A stretch of DNA of 64,000 nt from NVTR01 sp965237505 (GCA_965237505.1 CBDEFR010000009.1:1928164-1992163); one strand, 5' to 3'. Shown: positions 1 through 10,066, counted from the stretch's first letter. The notes: generated from the letters alone by a model not told the origin. Made by a program: numbers and translations.

Positions 1-220
1 GGTAGGGTTTTGTTTCTTCGCTGATCGTCAGCTCAATCTCGCCCGCCAAAACGGTGCCCCATTGGGCTTTGTGCGAATGCGCCGGCAGCTCGAATTCTTG
101 CAGGAAATCAAAAAACACCACCAGACACCGATCAGACCGGACCGCGTGTATCTGAACAACATCATCCGCGAACAGCACATCGAGGCCGGGAAATGACTTG
201 ATGAAATCTGGATACTGCAT
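1..220 (-). CDS. cupin-domain protein, N-terminal part (runs off the window)
   Basis: The reading frame starts with ATG at 220 and is open to the window edge, giving 73 residues. A G-rich stretch a few bases upstream can serve as ribosome binding site. Around residues 45-60 the protein has the cupin-like pattern LPAHSHKAQWGTVLAGEIEL: two histidines, a small loop and the GEI turn. That points to a small single-domain cupin, which usually binds a metal or small ligand; the substrate cannot be told. An IS5-type element begins only about 30 bp upstream of the start codon, so the gene has probably lost its native promoter or is read from one brought by the IS. The C-terminal half lies outside the window. 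Confidence 0.6.
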   Translation of the reverse strand, partial: MQYPDFIKSFPGLDVLFADDVVQIHAVRSDRCLVVFFDFLQEFELPAHSHKAQWGTVLAGEIELTISEETKPY

Positions 221-250
221 GCTTGTGCCCCCGTTTGGTTGATTGTCTAA

Positions 251-826
251 GTGTCTGATCCAAAACTAATTGAGTGATTTCAGCGAGTTGTGATTCAATT
301 GGATTGATAAGATTCGAGGGAGATCACAATGGCCTGGACGGAAACCACTCGCGCCCGATATGAACGGCATTCGGGACGCTATGCAAGCGATTTAACTGAT
401 CAGGAATGGGGTTTGATCGCGCCATTCCTGCCGCCGCCTAAAACAACTGGTCGTCCGCGCAGCACGGCGATGCGCGATGTTCTGGATGCCATTTTGTACA
501 TCGCCAGCGCCGGGTGTGCGTGGCGTATGCTGCCCTATGATTTCCCGCCAGTGTCCACCGTGCGCTACTATTTCTATGGCTGGCGCAACGATGGCATCTT
601 TGAAGTGATCAGCCATTTTCTGGTGGCGATGGCGCGCGAGTTTCATGGCAAGAAGCCCGGCCCCACCGCTGGTGTCATTGATAGCCAGACCATAAAAACA
701 ACGGAAAGCGGTGGCATTTCGGGCTATGACGCGGGCAAGAAAACCAAGGGCCGCAAGCGCCACATTGTCACCGACACGCTCGGGTTTATGGTTGGGTTGG
801 TCGTGCATAGCGCCGGTATTCAAGAC
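251..826 (+). mobile_element. IS5 family (IS1031-type) element, copy 1, truncated
   Basis: The terminal repeat GTGTCTGATCCAAAACT begins at 251 after TAA, a TNA target as expected for the IS1031 subgroup. The same end is found at 40617 (inverted) in a full copy at 39686-40617. Here the element stops at 826, exactly where the IS1182 inverted repeat starts. The distal part, including the second terminal repeat, is missing and does not reappear on the far side of the IS1182. Confidence 0.9.
329..826 (+). pseudogene. IS5-type transposase, 3' end lost
   Basis: The transposase opens at ATG 329 behind the purine-rich GGGAGA. It keeps the N-terminal helix-turn-helix region and the first catalytic aspartate (VIDSQTIKTTESGG), then is cut after about residue 166. 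The second catalytic Asp (FADGGY) and the Glu (VVERTFAW), seen in the copies at 39703-40539 and 61796-62565, are absent, so it cannot be active. It differs from those copies at a few residues (for example MLPYDF against MLPNDF), so it is an independent copy rather than a very recent duplicate. Confidence 0.88.
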
Positions 827-2490
827 CCAGACCGTGTGAAAACTCTGGGTGGCGGGGATGGAGGTTTGGGTCACCATGATTTGCCGCGATCCCACGTAGT
901 CCGGCGGTTTGGCGCCGGTAGCCCCGCGGAAGAGGCTCCGGGCCTCCGTGGATCGATGTGGGGCGCTTGATTTGGGCCAGACTCCCGTCTCACGCCCTCG
1001 CGGCGGCGATCAAGGCGGGAACACCTACCAGAGAGATCGCGCGGCGGATGTTGTAAGCCAGCGCCGTGATGCTGAACTCGCCGCGCACGTTCTCCAGCCG
1101 CCGGGTCAGGAAGGCACCCTGGCCCATCCATTGTTTGATTGAGCCGAAGGGATGCTCGACGCTTTCACGGCGCGCATCGAGCAGCTCCGGGCGGGCCGCC
1201 AATCGTTCTGCCATGCGCTCCAGGATCGCTTCGTCGACATAGCGCAGGACCCGACGGAAGGCGCTTTTCGTACACTTCGACTTGAGTTGGCACTCCTTGC
1301 ACGCGGCGCGATTGGCGTAACTGGCGAAGATGAGATCGCGGCGCTTGCGCTTGCTGTGTAGCGCCAGGCGTTGGCCGTCGGGGCAGATGTAAATGTCCTC
1401 GCCGCCGTCATAGCGGAAGCGTTCCTTGGGAAAGAGCCCCTGGCTCACCGTTGATCCGCGCTGGGGCTTGGGCACATGCGGCATGACGTCGGCATTCTCG
1501 CAGGCCTCGATATCCTCGATCTTGAAGTAGCCCGCGTCGGCGACCGCGTCGATCCGATCGACGGCCAGGTTCCGACGGGCCGCCACCGCCGTCTCGGCCA
1601 ACAGACCGAGATCGCTGACCTTGCTATGGACCTGCTGCTCGGCGATCAGTTTGTGCTTGGCGTCCACCGCGATCTGGATGTTGTAGCCGACACCGACCCG
1701 GGTCGCGGCGTGCATCGCCCGGCTGTCCGGATCCGTCAAAGAGAGCTGGTCCTCGCCACTCGCAGCCAGCGCGTCGCGATGTTCCTCAAACCGCTCACGC
1801 CGCCCTTGGATCGCAGCGATCTTTTCCCGGATGTTCTCCACTTCGCCGCCGCCGGTGCCGCTCTCGTCTTGCCCGTCGGCCTCGTCGAGCCGGTCGAGAT
1901 AACGCGACAACCTCTCGTCGCTCTCGGCCAACGCCTTCTCCAGCTTCGCTTTGGTAAAGTTCCGCTCCCGGCTGTTCACTGCCTTGATCCGAGTACCGTC
2001 GACTGCCACCAGCTCGCGCCCGAACAGCTCCAGTTCGCGGCATAGCCTCACGAACTCCCGCAACACCTGGCGGAACGCCGCCCGATTGATCCGCCGGAAA
2101 TCGGCGATCGTCTTGAAGTCCGGCGACAAACGCCGCAACAGCCAGATCACTTCGAGATTACGCTTGCTCTCGGCCTCCAGCCGGCGGCTCGAACGTACCC
2201 GATTGAGATAACCGTATATGTAGAGCTTCAGCAGGTCCGCCGGATCGTAGCCGGGACGACCCGTCGCCTTCGGCGTGGCGCGCTCGAAACCAGCGACCGC
2301 CAGGTCCAAACCATCCACGAAAGCGTCGATGAAACGGACCGGGTTATTCCGGCCCACGTAATCGTCCACTGCTTCCGGCAGAAGCAGAACCTGAGAGCGG
2401 TCAATGCCAGGAATGTGTCTCATGGCGGACTCTAACATCGCCATGAGCCGGACGGAATCCCCCGCCACCCAGAGTTTTCACACGGTCTGG
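827..2490 (-). mobile_element. IS1182 family insertion sequence, structurally complete
   Basis: A perfect 31-bp inverted repeat bounds the element (827-857 and 2460-2490; the outer end reads CCAGACCGTGTGAAAACTCT). Total length is 1664 bp with one transposase gene. There is no target duplication: the left neighbour is one IS type and the right neighbour another, and both are truncated at the IS boundary. Recombination between two IS1182 copies, or an IS-driven deletion, would produce this. Confidence 0.92.
990..2444 (-). CDS. IS1182 family transposase
   Basis: This is a DDE transposase of about 484 residues. The N-terminal region (RHIPGIDRSQVLLLPEAVDD) and the TGRPGYDPADLLKLYIYGYL helix are characteristic of IS1182. 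The first acidic residue lies in VAVDGTRIKAV and the second in AVADAGYFKIEDI. The C-terminal cysteine-rich segment (CPDGQRL, CKECQLKSKC) is followed by the ESVEHPFGSIKQWMG helix with the catalytic Glu. ATG at 2444 is the likely start; the frame stays open upstream into the inverted repeat, with a further in-frame ATG at 2438. The gene appears intact and could be active. Confidence 0.88.
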   Translation of the reverse strand: MAMLESAMRHIPGIDRSQVLLLPEAVDDYVGRNNPVRFIDAFVDGLDLAVAGFERATPKATGRPGYDPADLLKLYIYGYLNRVRSSRRLEAESKRNLEVIWLLRRLSPDFKTIADFRRINRAAFRQVLREFVRLCRELELFGRELVAVDGTRIKAVNSRERNFTKAKLEKALAESDERLSRYLDRLDEADGQDESGTGGGEVENIREKIAAIQGRRERFEEHRDALAASGEDQLSLTDPDSRAMHAATRVGVGYNIQIAVDAKHKLIAEQQVHSKVSDLGLLAETAVAARRNLAVDRIDAVADAGYFKIEDIEACENADVMPHVPKPQRGSTVSQGLFPKERFRYDGGEDIYICPDGQRLALHSKRKRRDLIFASYANRAACKECQLKSKCTKSAFRRVLRYVDEAILERMAERLAARPELLDARRESVEHPFGSIKQWMGQGAFLTRRLENVRGEFSITALAYNIRRAISLVGVPALIAAARA

Positions 2491-3437
2491 ATCGTTATGA
2501 GCGATGGCTGCAATACCGTAGGCAGTCATATTCCTGGCCAACCCCATAAATCGTGTTCGGGCTAAGCCATAACGGCTTTTGTAAGTGGCAAAGGGCCGCT
2601 CGCCACCAGCACGAATAACAGCAATCTCATCATTGCGATTACGGTCATCATCCGACAGAGGTTTGTTACGGTAACCTTTGCGTTGCACCTGATCTGCAAT
2701 GCCAAAACGTTTCAGTTTGTCACGCGTCTCCCGGGAACTGTAAGCCGCATCCGCGTAAAGGGCACTCTCATCGCCCAATAAAAGCGTATCGCGTTCGACG
2801 CTGTCATGCACATTACCCGCAGTGACTGTCTGGCGTTGAATGAAGCCGTCCTCATCCACACCCGTATGAACCGAGTATCCATAGGTGGATTTTAGATTAC
2901 CACGGCTGTCTTTCCTGACATGCCAGCCCGCGTCCTTATCGCGCTTTGGCTGACCATCTTTACCTTTGCCCGAGCCAGATTGTGCAGCCTCAACGGGGGT
3001 GCATCAATGATGTTGATACGCCCTTCCGTCAGAATAATGTTCTTGGCCTCAAGCTGGCGGTTGATCTCCCCCAAGAGACGCTCCCACAGATCATGTTCAA
3101 CCAGTTGATTGCGGAACCGCCCCAGCGTTGACGCCTCCGGGACATCGCCGCCCAGTTCAAGGTGGCAAAATTTACGAAACAGCAGATCACGATAAAGGCA
3201 TTGCGACAGCTCAACATCCGATAATCGATACCACACCCCCAACAGCAAACCGCGAAACAAGGTCAAAAGTGGATAGCTTGGACGGCCTGTTTTTGAGGCA
3301 TAAATCGACGACAAAATTGGTTCGACCTTCGACCAATCCAGAACCGCTTCTGTGGCGTCAAGTGCATGAAGGGCGGGATGATCAAGCTCAGTGCTGGAAA
3401 CGAAAAGTTCGGGTTGGGTGATGAATGGTTTTTGCAT
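2491..3437 (-). pseudogene. IS5-type transposase with frameshift and lost C-terminus
   Basis: It starts with ATG at 3437, as in the intact copy. One G is missing near 3000 in the run before TGCATCAATG (the intact copy has GGGGGTGGCATC). This shifts the frame just after the catalytic Asp of IIDATPVEAA. The remaining sequence continues in another frame to YGIAAIAHN and then runs into the IS1182 end, so the last roughly 20 residues are lost. It is non-functional on two counts. Confidence 0.87.
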
Positions 3438-3494
3438 AACCGAGCCTAACAAATATTCTTGCCTTTGGGAATCCTCAAGTTATGCTGAGGTCTC
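2491..3494 (-). mobile_element. IS5 family element (type b), copy 1, truncated by the IS1182
   Basis: This is nearly identical to the complete element at 14797-16006. Its outer end (…GCTGAGGTCTC) is at 3494. The inner end stops at 2490/2491 against the IS1182 repeat, so about 200 bp of the other end is missing. Confidence 0.88.
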
Positions 3495-3675
3495 TATGTG
3501 ATGGTAGCGAGACAAAATAACTGGCCCAGGGCCGCAAGATTCAGGCGTCTGTCCGCCCGTAATGCCATGTCAGTTCACGACACCTTGAATTTGAGCGGAG
3601 TTTCAGAACTTATCGGGTAGTGATACTCTTTCTGTCTTGGCAACATGACCCAAACGGTATGACACCGAAACCTCG

Positions 3676-6600
3676 ATGAGCAACACTACAGACGACCCGA
3701 AAAACACGGCGCCACGCAGGCCCAGGCGATTTGGCATTTGGATGTTGCTGAGTCTGGTGCTTTTGACCGGTTTTTTGATCTTGACGGGCCTGTCGCTGAG
3801 CGGGCGCAGCCTGACCGCGCCGCAGTGGCTTACGGACCGCGTATCGGACCGGATAAATGTCGGCCTGCCCAGTGGACGTATCACGTTGGGTCGCCTGCAG
3901 ATGCAGATCGATGCGCGCGGTGTTCCCAGTGTTCTTTTGGGCAACCTGGGGATATTCGATGACCGAGGTGTCGAGGTTGCTCGTCTGAATAACGTTGGCG
4001 CGCAGTTCGCTTTTCCGACGCTTGTTCGCGGGCAGATCCAGCCAGAGATTATTCGCCTTGCCGGGGCGCAATTAACCTTGCGCCGCCGCGCCGACGGGCA
4101 GTTTGACATATCGTTCGGAAGCGGCGCAGCGACGACCGACACCTTGCCGGGCGTACTCGACCAGATTGACGCAGCATTCGCTGCACCACTTCTGGATGCG
4201 GTAGGCTTGCTGGAAGCCGACGACCTGACCGTTACGCTTGAAGACGCCCGCAGCGGGCGGCTTTGGCAAATCACCGAAGGCAACCTGCAAATTCGCCGAA
4301 TCGCTGACGGGCTTGATATCTCGGTCGCGTTCGACGTTTTCAACGGCACCGAAGACCTGGCCGAAACAGTCATGGGGATTCGCACCGAATCGGACAGTTC
4401 GCGAGCCTCGATTGGCACGACATTCAAGAACGCCACTGCCGCAGACATTGCATTGCAGTCCCCGGTTCTGAGTTTTCTGGGCGTTTTGAACGCACCGATA
4501 TCGGGTTCGGTGCGAGCAGAATTTGACGCCAAGGGTGCGTTGTCGGCGTTGGCGGGCACTCTGGAAATCGGGGCTGGCGCCCTGCAGCCAACTACCGGTG
4601 CGCGCGCGTTGCGGTTTGCTTCCGGCAAGTCCTATTTTGACTATGATCCAAAAATTGAAAAAATATCGTTCACCGAATTGTCGGTGCAATCGGACACCGT
4701 CAGCGCCATGGCCTCGGGGCAGGCCTACCTGCGCGAGTTTCAGGACGGATGGCCCTCGGCCTTGATCGGGCAATTCACACTGACCGATCTGGAAGCCCAC
4801 CCAGAAAATCTGTTCGAAGAGCCGGTGAGATATTCACAGGGGGTCGCGGATTTCCGGCTGCGGCTGCAACCGTTTTCCATCGACGTCGGTCAGCTTGTCA
4901 TGATTGAAGGTGAAGAGAAACTGATCGGCAGCGGCATGGCCACCGCGGGCGAAGATGGCTGGGAGATTTCCGGTGATTTGACGCTCAATCTGATCGGCAA
5001 TGAGCGCCTATTGGATATGTGGCCGGTGTCAATGGCACCACGCACCCGTGACTGGCTGACACGAAATTTTCAGTCTGGAACTTTGACGGATGTGACAGGC
5101 GCTGCACGGATCAAACCTGGACAAGACCTGCAAAGCTCGCTCGGTTTTCGGTTTCAGGGCGGCACAGTGCGCTACATTCCCTCTCAGCCAAAGATTGAAA
5201 ACGCCGCGGGCTATGGCACGATCGAAGGCAAGGTATTCACTTTGGTTCTTGAAAACGGGACGATCACTGCCCCGATTGGCGGTCAGATCGACATGGCGGG
5301 TTCGGTCCTGCAAATTGACGACATAACTTTGCGGCCCGCGACTGCAAAGATTTCTCTGGTCGGAAATTCTACTGCAGAGGCGACGCTGTCGCTGCTGGAC
5401 GAACCGCCGTTTGGTATTTTACAGCGCACCGATTACGGCCCTGATCTGACCGAAGGCGTGGCCGAATTCACAGCTGAAATCGGCTTTGATCTGACCCAAG
5501 AAATCTCCCTGCCGGATATTACCTATTCGGCGGCGGGCACATTGCGCAATGTGCGCTCTGACAAGCTGATCCGCGGCAGGGTACTGACGGCAGATCAGCT
5601 GTCATTCAGAGCCGACAACGACACGGTTGAAATATCCGGGCCGGTTCGTCTTGGACAGCTCGATGCCGACATGGTCTGGCGTCAAGAACTGGACCCGGCC
5701 AATTTGGGTCGCAGTATCGTCACCGGAACTGTGGAATTGTCGCAAAATTTCATCGACGAGTTTGGAATCGGCCTGCCGAAAGGATCGGTTCACGGAACAG
5801 GGAGTGCCCAGTTTGCATTGAACCTTGTAAAAGGCAAACCGCCAGAATTTACGCTGGCTTCCGATCTTAACCGGGTCGGGCTCTCGATCGCGCCGATCGG
5901 CTGGTCCAAACCGCGGAACGCAACTGGAAAACTGGATGTTGCAGGTCACTTTGGCGCGCGCCCGGTGATTGAACGGCTGGAGCTATCTGCGTCCGGACTT
6001 GACGCAACCGGCGGTCGCGTCACCATGACCGACGCTGGCGCGTTGCAATCGGCCACGTTTTCGCGCGTGCAGGTCGATGGCTGGTTGGATGCGCCTGTTA
6101 CACTGACCGGTCGCGGGCCCGGCGTGGTGCCATCGGTTTTGGTTGCCGGTGGCACGATTGACGTGCGCAAGACCGCAATTGGCGGGGCCGGCAGCCGCGC
6201 CAGCGCCGCCGGCGGGCCGATCAGCCTGGCACTGGATAGGGTTATCGTCTCTGAGGGTATTTCGCTGACCGATTTTGTGGGCGAAATGGATAGCGCGGGC
6301 GGGCTGTCTGGCACGTTTTCTGCCCGGCTAAATGGCCAGACACCGCTGACCGGCCGTCTGGCACCTGACAAAAACGGCACCGCAATCCGTATTAAGAGTG
6401 ACAATGCGGGCGGTGTCTTGCGCAATGTCGGTGTATTCGAAAACGCAAAGGGCGGCCAGCTTGACATGACCCTACGGCCGCAGCCGCAAAACGGCGTTTA
6501 CAACGGGCGCATGACGATCAAAGACACCCGTGTCGTCAACGCCCCGGCGCTGACCGAACTGTTGGCAGCCATTTCGATAATCGGTCTGCTTGAACAACTT

Positions 6601-6966
6601 AGCAGCGAGGGAATTTATTTCGCCGACGTCGAGGCGGATTTTCAACTGTCGCCACAATCGGTGCAGCTTATCCGCTCGAGCGCCGTGGGGCCGTCTTTGG
6701 GTGTATCGCTTGACGGCGTCTATGACCTGACAACTTCGCGAATGATCATGCAGGGCGTGATGTCGCCGATATTTTTCCTCAATTCGGTCGGCCAGGTTGT
6801 GTCGCGGCGTGGCGAAGGGCTGTTTGGGTTTAATTTTCGGCTAACCGGTTCGGCCGCCGATCCGAAAGTCAGGATCAACCCGCTGTCGATCCTCACGCCC
6901 GGGGCATTTCGCGACCTTTTCCGCCGCCCCCCGCCAAACTTGCCGGCAGCTGAACCGTCACAATGA
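3676..6966 (+). CDS. AsmA/YhdP-like envelope protein (DUF3971/AsmA2 type)
   Basis: A 1096-residue protein. A short basic N-terminus is followed by one membrane segment (about residues 20-42), then a long beta-rich periplasmic body. Repeated short TLxGxAxID-like strands and the ending LSILTPGAFRDLF are typical of the AsmA/TamB/YhdP superfamily. Members of this superfamily form long grooves thought to carry phospholipid between the inner and outer membranes; that role is inferred here. The stop overlaps the queA start (ATGA at 6963-6966), so the two are probably translated together. The upstream gap (3495-3675) is bordered by an IS5-type end, so the original upstream neighbour is unknown. No frameshift in 3.3 kb. 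Confidence 0.85.
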   Translation: MSNTTDDPKNTAPRRPRRFGIWMLLSLVLLTGFLILTGLSLSGRSLTAPQWLTDRVSDRINVGLPSGRITLGRLQMQIDARGVPSVLLGNLGIFDDRGVEVARLNNVGAQFAFPTLVRGQIQPEIIRLAGAQLTLRRRADGQFDISFGSGAATTDTLPGVLDQIDAAFAAPLLDAVGLLEADDLTVTLEDARSGRLWQITEGNLQIRRIADGLDISVAFDVFNGTEDLAETVMGIRTESDSSRASIGTTFKNATAADIALQSPVLSFLGVLNAPISGSVRAEFDAKGALSALAGTLEIGAGALQPTTGARALRFASGKSYFDYDPKIEKISFTELSVQSDTVSAMASGQAYLREFQDGWPSALIGQFTLTDLEAHPENLFEEPVRYSQGVADFRLRLQPFSIDVGQLVMIEGEEKLIGSGMATAGEDGWEISGDLTLNLIGNERLLDMWPVSMAPRTRDWLTRNFQSGTLTDVTGAARIKPGQDLQSSLGFRFQGGTVRYIPSQPKIENAAGYGTIEGKVFTLVLENGTITAPIGGQIDMAGSVLQIDDITLRPATAKISLVGNSTAEATLSLLDEPPFGILQRTDYGPDLTEGVAEFTAEIGFDLTQEISLPDITYSAAGTLRNVRSDKLIRGRVLTADQLSFRADNDTVEISGPVRLGQLDADMVWRQELDPANLGRSIVTGTVELSQNFIDEFGIGLPKGSVHGTGSAQFALNLVKGKPPEFTLASDLNRVGLSIAPIGWSKPRNATGKLDVAGHFGARPVIERLELSASGLDATGGRVTMTDAGALQSATFSRVQVDGWLDAPVTLTGRGPGVVPSVLVAGGTIDVRKTAIGGAGSRASAAGGPISLALDRVIVSEGISLTDFVGEMDSAGGLSGTFSARLNGQTPLTGRLAPDKNGTAIRIKSDNAGGVLRNVGVFENAKGGQLDMTLRPQPQNGVYNGRMTIKDTRVVNAPALTELLAAISIIGLLEQLSSEGIYFADVEADFQLSPQSVQLIRSSAVGPSLGVSLDGVYDLTTSRMIMQGVMSPIFFLNSVGQVVSRRGEGLFGFNFRLTGSAADPKVRINPLSILTPGAFRDLFRRPPPNLPAAEPSQ

Positions 6967-8033
6967 AGCTGTCTGATTTTGACTTTAAACTGCCGCAGCA
7001 CCTGATCGCGACCCGGCCAGCACGCCCGCGCAGCGCCGCGCGAATGCTGGTCGCCACCGAAAACGTGATCACCAACGCACATGCCTTTGATCTGACTGAC
7101 TTTCTGCGGCGTGGTGACCGACTGATCCTGAACGACACCAAGGTCATTCCGGCGCGCCTGGATGGGACCAGAGCGCGAATTTCGGGCAGCACTGACAATA
7201 CTGCGCGGATCGAGGTTACGCTTTTGCAGCATACAGAACAGGGCCATTGGCGTGTCCTGATCAAGCCGTTGAAGAAGGTACGAGTGGACGAGGTCATCCG
7301 GTTTTCCGACATGTTTTCGGCGCAGCTAATGGCGAAAAAAGATGGCGCAGGCTATCTTAAGTTCAACCTCGCAGAAGACGCCTTTGACGCGGAGTTGGCA
7401 AAGACCGGCGCAATGCCGCTGCCGCCCTACATCGCTGCCAAGCGGGCAGCCGACGCGCAGGATGCGCACGATTACCAGACAATCTGGGCGTGCCGCACCG
7501 GGGCGGTCGCCGCCCCAACCGCATCGCTGCATTTTGATCAAGAACTTCTGGCCCGGCTAGGCGAGGCAGGCGTCCAATTTAGCCATGTAACTCTGCACAT
7601 CGGCGAAGGCACATTTGCGCCGGTTAAGGTCGATAATATCCGGGATCACAGAATGCACGCGGAATGGGGCGAGGTTTCGAGCCGCGCGGCTGCCGAGATA
7701 ATCCAAACCCGCGCGCAAGGCGGGCGGGTGATCCCGGTCGGAACCACCGCACTTCGGCTGATCGAAACGGCAGCAGACGAGTCCGGAAATGTTCAAGAAT
7801 GGCGCGGTGAAACCGATATTTTTATTTTCCCGGGTTTTCGGTTTCGAGTCGCCGACGCGTTGGTTACAAATTTCCACCTGCCCAAATCCACATTGATGAT
7901 GTTGGTGTCGGCTTTGATGGGGGTCAATCGCATGCGCGAAATATACCGCCACGCAATATCAGCCGAGTATCGATTTTTCTCTTACGGAGATGCCTCGCTT
8001 TTGTTACCGGGAGCCGAAACACGACGGGCCTGA
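6963..8033 (+). CDS. queA: S-adenosylmethionine:tRNA ribosyltransferase-isomerase
   Basis: A 356-residue cytosolic enzyme of normal family length. QueA transfers the ribosyl part of SAM to preQ1 at the wobble position of tRNA and forms epoxyqueuosine in queuosine synthesis. Family signatures seen: MKLSDFDFKLPQHLIATRPA at the start, LILNDTKVIPARL, the central LHIGEGTFAPV, and VTNFHLPKSTLMMLVSALMG followed by YRFFSYGDASLL near the end. It overlaps the upstream AsmA-like gene by four bases and is read in the same direction as the MFS gene 69 bp downstream. Confidence 0.96.
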   Translation: MKLSDFDFKLPQHLIATRPARPRSAARMLVATENVITNAHAFDLTDFLRRGDRLILNDTKVIPARLDGTRARISGSTDNTARIEVTLLQHTEQGHWRVLIKPLKKVRVDEVIRFSDMFSAQLMAKKDGAGYLKFNLAEDAFDAELAKTGAMPLPPYIAAKRAADAQDAHDYQTIWACRTGAVAAPTASLHFDQELLARLGEAGVQFSHVTLHIGEGTFAPVKVDNIRDHRMHAEWGEVSSRAAAEIIQTRAQGGRVIPVGTTALRLIETAADESGNVQEWRGETDIFIFPGFRFRVADALVTNFHLPKSTLMMLVSALMGVNRMREIYRHAISAEYRFFSYGDASLLLPGAETRRA

Positions 8034-8102
8034 GTCGTTGCGGCGCGATCTTGCGAAGGTGACACCGAATGAGGGTCAACACGCGGGCGGTCGGAGGCGG
8101 AG

Positions 8103-9368
8103 ATGCTGGAAGTCCTGAAAACATCATGGGCACTGCTTTTGGGCATCCTGTTGCTTATGGTTGGCAACGGGTTGCAGGGCACATTGCTGGGCATTCGCGG
8201 CGGCATCGAAGGCTTTTCGACGCTGGAAATGTCGATCATCATGTCGGCCTATTTCGCCGGATTTTTCGGTGGCTCGCGACTGACCCCAGGATTGATCCGG
8301 CGTGTCGGCCACGTCCGGGTGTTTGCGGCGCTAGGATCGTTCATATCAGCGGTTCTGATCTTGTTTCCGACAATCACCGAACCCTGGGCCTGGGTCATCC
8401 TGCGGGTGATAATCGGCTTTTGTTTTTCCGGAGTCTACGTGACGGCGGAGAGCTGGCTGAACAACGCCGCCAGCAATGAAAACCGCGGCAAGGCGCTGTC
8501 GCTTTACATGATGGTCCAGATGCTTGGCGTTGTGTCGGCGCAAGGACTGCTGGTGTTTGGCGATCCATCAGGATTTGTGCTTTTCGTCATTCCGTCGGTT
8601 CTGGTTTCCATCGCGTTTGCCCCGATACTTTTGTCGGTAAATCCAACGCCCGCCTTTGAGACGGCCAAGCCGCTTAGCCTGCGCGCGCTCTACACGGTGT
8701 CACCGCTCGGCTGTGTCGGGCTGTTTCTGCTCGGCGGGGTATTTTCCGCTCAATTTGGGATGTCCGCCGTCTACGCGACTGAAATTGGGCTCAGCGTCGG
8801 TCAGATATCAATTTTCGTCGCCTCGATTTATACCGGCGCTGTTGTTTTGCAATACCCGATCGGCTGGATGTCAGACCGGATGGACCGGCGCCGGTTGATC
8901 ATGATCGTCTCATTGCTGGGCGGTTTTGCGGCTTTGGCTGCGATGACGTTTGCCACAAGTTTCGCGGTGCTGCTTGGCGTCGCATTCCTGGTGGGCGGGA
9001 TGTCAAACCCGCTTTATTCGCTGTTGATTGCCTATACTAACGATTTTCTGGACACCACTGACATGGCGGCTGCATCTGGTGGTCTGGTCTTCATCACCGG
9101 CATGGGCGCGATTGCCGGGCCGTTGATTGCGGGTTGGCTGATGGGGCAGGTTGGTGACGGTGGATACTGGCTTATGATGGCGATCCTGATGATGTCGATA
9201 TCCGCATACGCAGCTTATCGGATGACCCAGCGCCTGGCACCACCAGTGGACGAGACCGGAGCCTACATCAAAGTCTTGCCGTCCGCCTCTCATGTGGCGC
9301 TAGAGGCCGCGCAGGAATGGGCTGTCGAGGCCGCAGAAGACGACAATTCGGAAACAACAGAGCCATAA
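8103..9368 (+). CDS. MFS transporter (YcaD-like)
   Basis: A 421-residue hydrophobic protein with a pattern of about twelve membrane helices. The loop after helix 2 (GSRLTPGLIRRVGHVRVF) and the central IGWMSDRMDRRRL match the duplicated MFS loop motif G-x-x-x-D-R-x-x-R-R. FSGVYVTAESWLNNAA is typical of the YcaD-like branch found in Rhodobacterales. The substrate is unknown; efflux of a small hydrophobic compound is a guess. ATG 8103 has a GGAGA-like site just upstream. The C-terminal tail is acidic and cytoplasmic. Confidence 0.85.
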   Translation: MLEVLKTSWALLLGILLLMVGNGLQGTLLGIRGGIEGFSTLEMSIIMSAYFAGFFGGSRLTPGLIRRVGHVRVFAALGSFISAVLILFPTITEPWAWVILRVIIGFCFSGVYVTAESWLNNAASNENRGKALSLYMMVQMLGVVSAQGLLVFGDPSGFVLFVIPSVLVSIAFAPILLSVNPTPAFETAKPLSLRALYTVSPLGCVGLFLLGGVFSAQFGMSAVYATEIGLSVGQISIFVASIYTGAVVLQYPIGWMSDRMDRRRLIMIVSLLGGFAALAAMTFATSFAVLLGVAFLVGGMSNPLYSLLIAYTNDFLDTTDMAAASGGLVFITGMGAIAGPLIAGWLMGQVGDGGYWLMMAILMMSISAYAAYRMTQRLAPPVDETGAYIKVLPSASHVALEAAQEWAVEAAEDDNSETTEP

Positions 9369-9481
9369 ATGTGGCAATTCGGAAGAACATGGAAACAACA
9401 AGATCATATCGCTTGCCAAATAAAAAATGTAGTGAAACGGTGAACTTGTCTTGGTCCAGAACACCGGCGAGGAGGGTGGTC

Positions 9482-10066
9482 ATGGCAGACCCTGAGGATA
9501 TTCTGGCCTATTGGCTGGATCAGATTGGCCCGGCAGGTTGGTACCGGAGCGACAAGAAGCTTGATCAGGACATTCGTGACCGATTTCTGGACACCTGGCG
9601 CCAGGCCCGCGCCGACGCTTGCAGCCTCTGGCTGACCTACCCGAGCGGAACACTGGCCTACATCATTTTGACCGATCAGCTTTCACGCAATATGTTTCGT
9701 GATTCCGCCACGTCGTTCGCCACCGACAGATCATCGCGTGCAGCTGCCAAATCTGCGATTTCCAAGGGCTGGGATCTGCGCATAGACGAGCCTGCCCGGC
9801 AGTTTTTCTACATGCCGCTGATGCATTCTGAAAACCTCTGTGATCAGGATCGTTCAGTTCGCCTGATCATGACCCGGATGCCCAAGGCCGGTGAAACAAC
9901 CTTTTTGCATGCCAAGGCGCATCGCGAAGTCATTCGTCAATTCGGGCGGTTCCCGTATCGCAACAAGGCACTGTCGCGTGAATCCACCGCTCCAGAATTA
10001 ACTTACATCGAAATGGGCGGATACAGATCTACTGTCGAGGCGCTGAAAGCTAAAACTGCAGCCTGA
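9482..10066 (+). CDS. DUF924 family protein
   Basis: A 194-residue soluble protein. It starts MADPEDILAYWLDQIGPAGW and contains the conserved LTYPSGTLAYIILTDQLSRN stretch and the FFYMPLMHSENLCDQ helix of the DUF924 (TPR-like helical) family. ATG at 9482 is preferred because it follows GGAGG with good spacing; the longer upstream frame overlaps the MFS gene and looks random. The biochemical role of the family is not known. It stands alone between the transporter and lpd. Confidence 0.85.
   Translation: MADPEDILAYWLDQIGPAGWYRSDKKLDQDIRDRFLDTWRQARADACSLWLTYPSGTLAYIILTDQLSRNMFRDSATSFATDRSSRAAAKSAISKGWDLRIDEPARQFFYMPLMHSENLCDQDRSVRLIMTRMPKAGETTFLHAKAHREVIRQFGRFPYRNKALSRESTAPELTYIEMGGYRSTVEALKAKTAA

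Noticed and set aside
9317..9481. N-terminal extension of the DUF924 gene
   Set aside because: It overlaps the MFS gene end and has no family similarity; a good ribosome site precedes ATG 9482.
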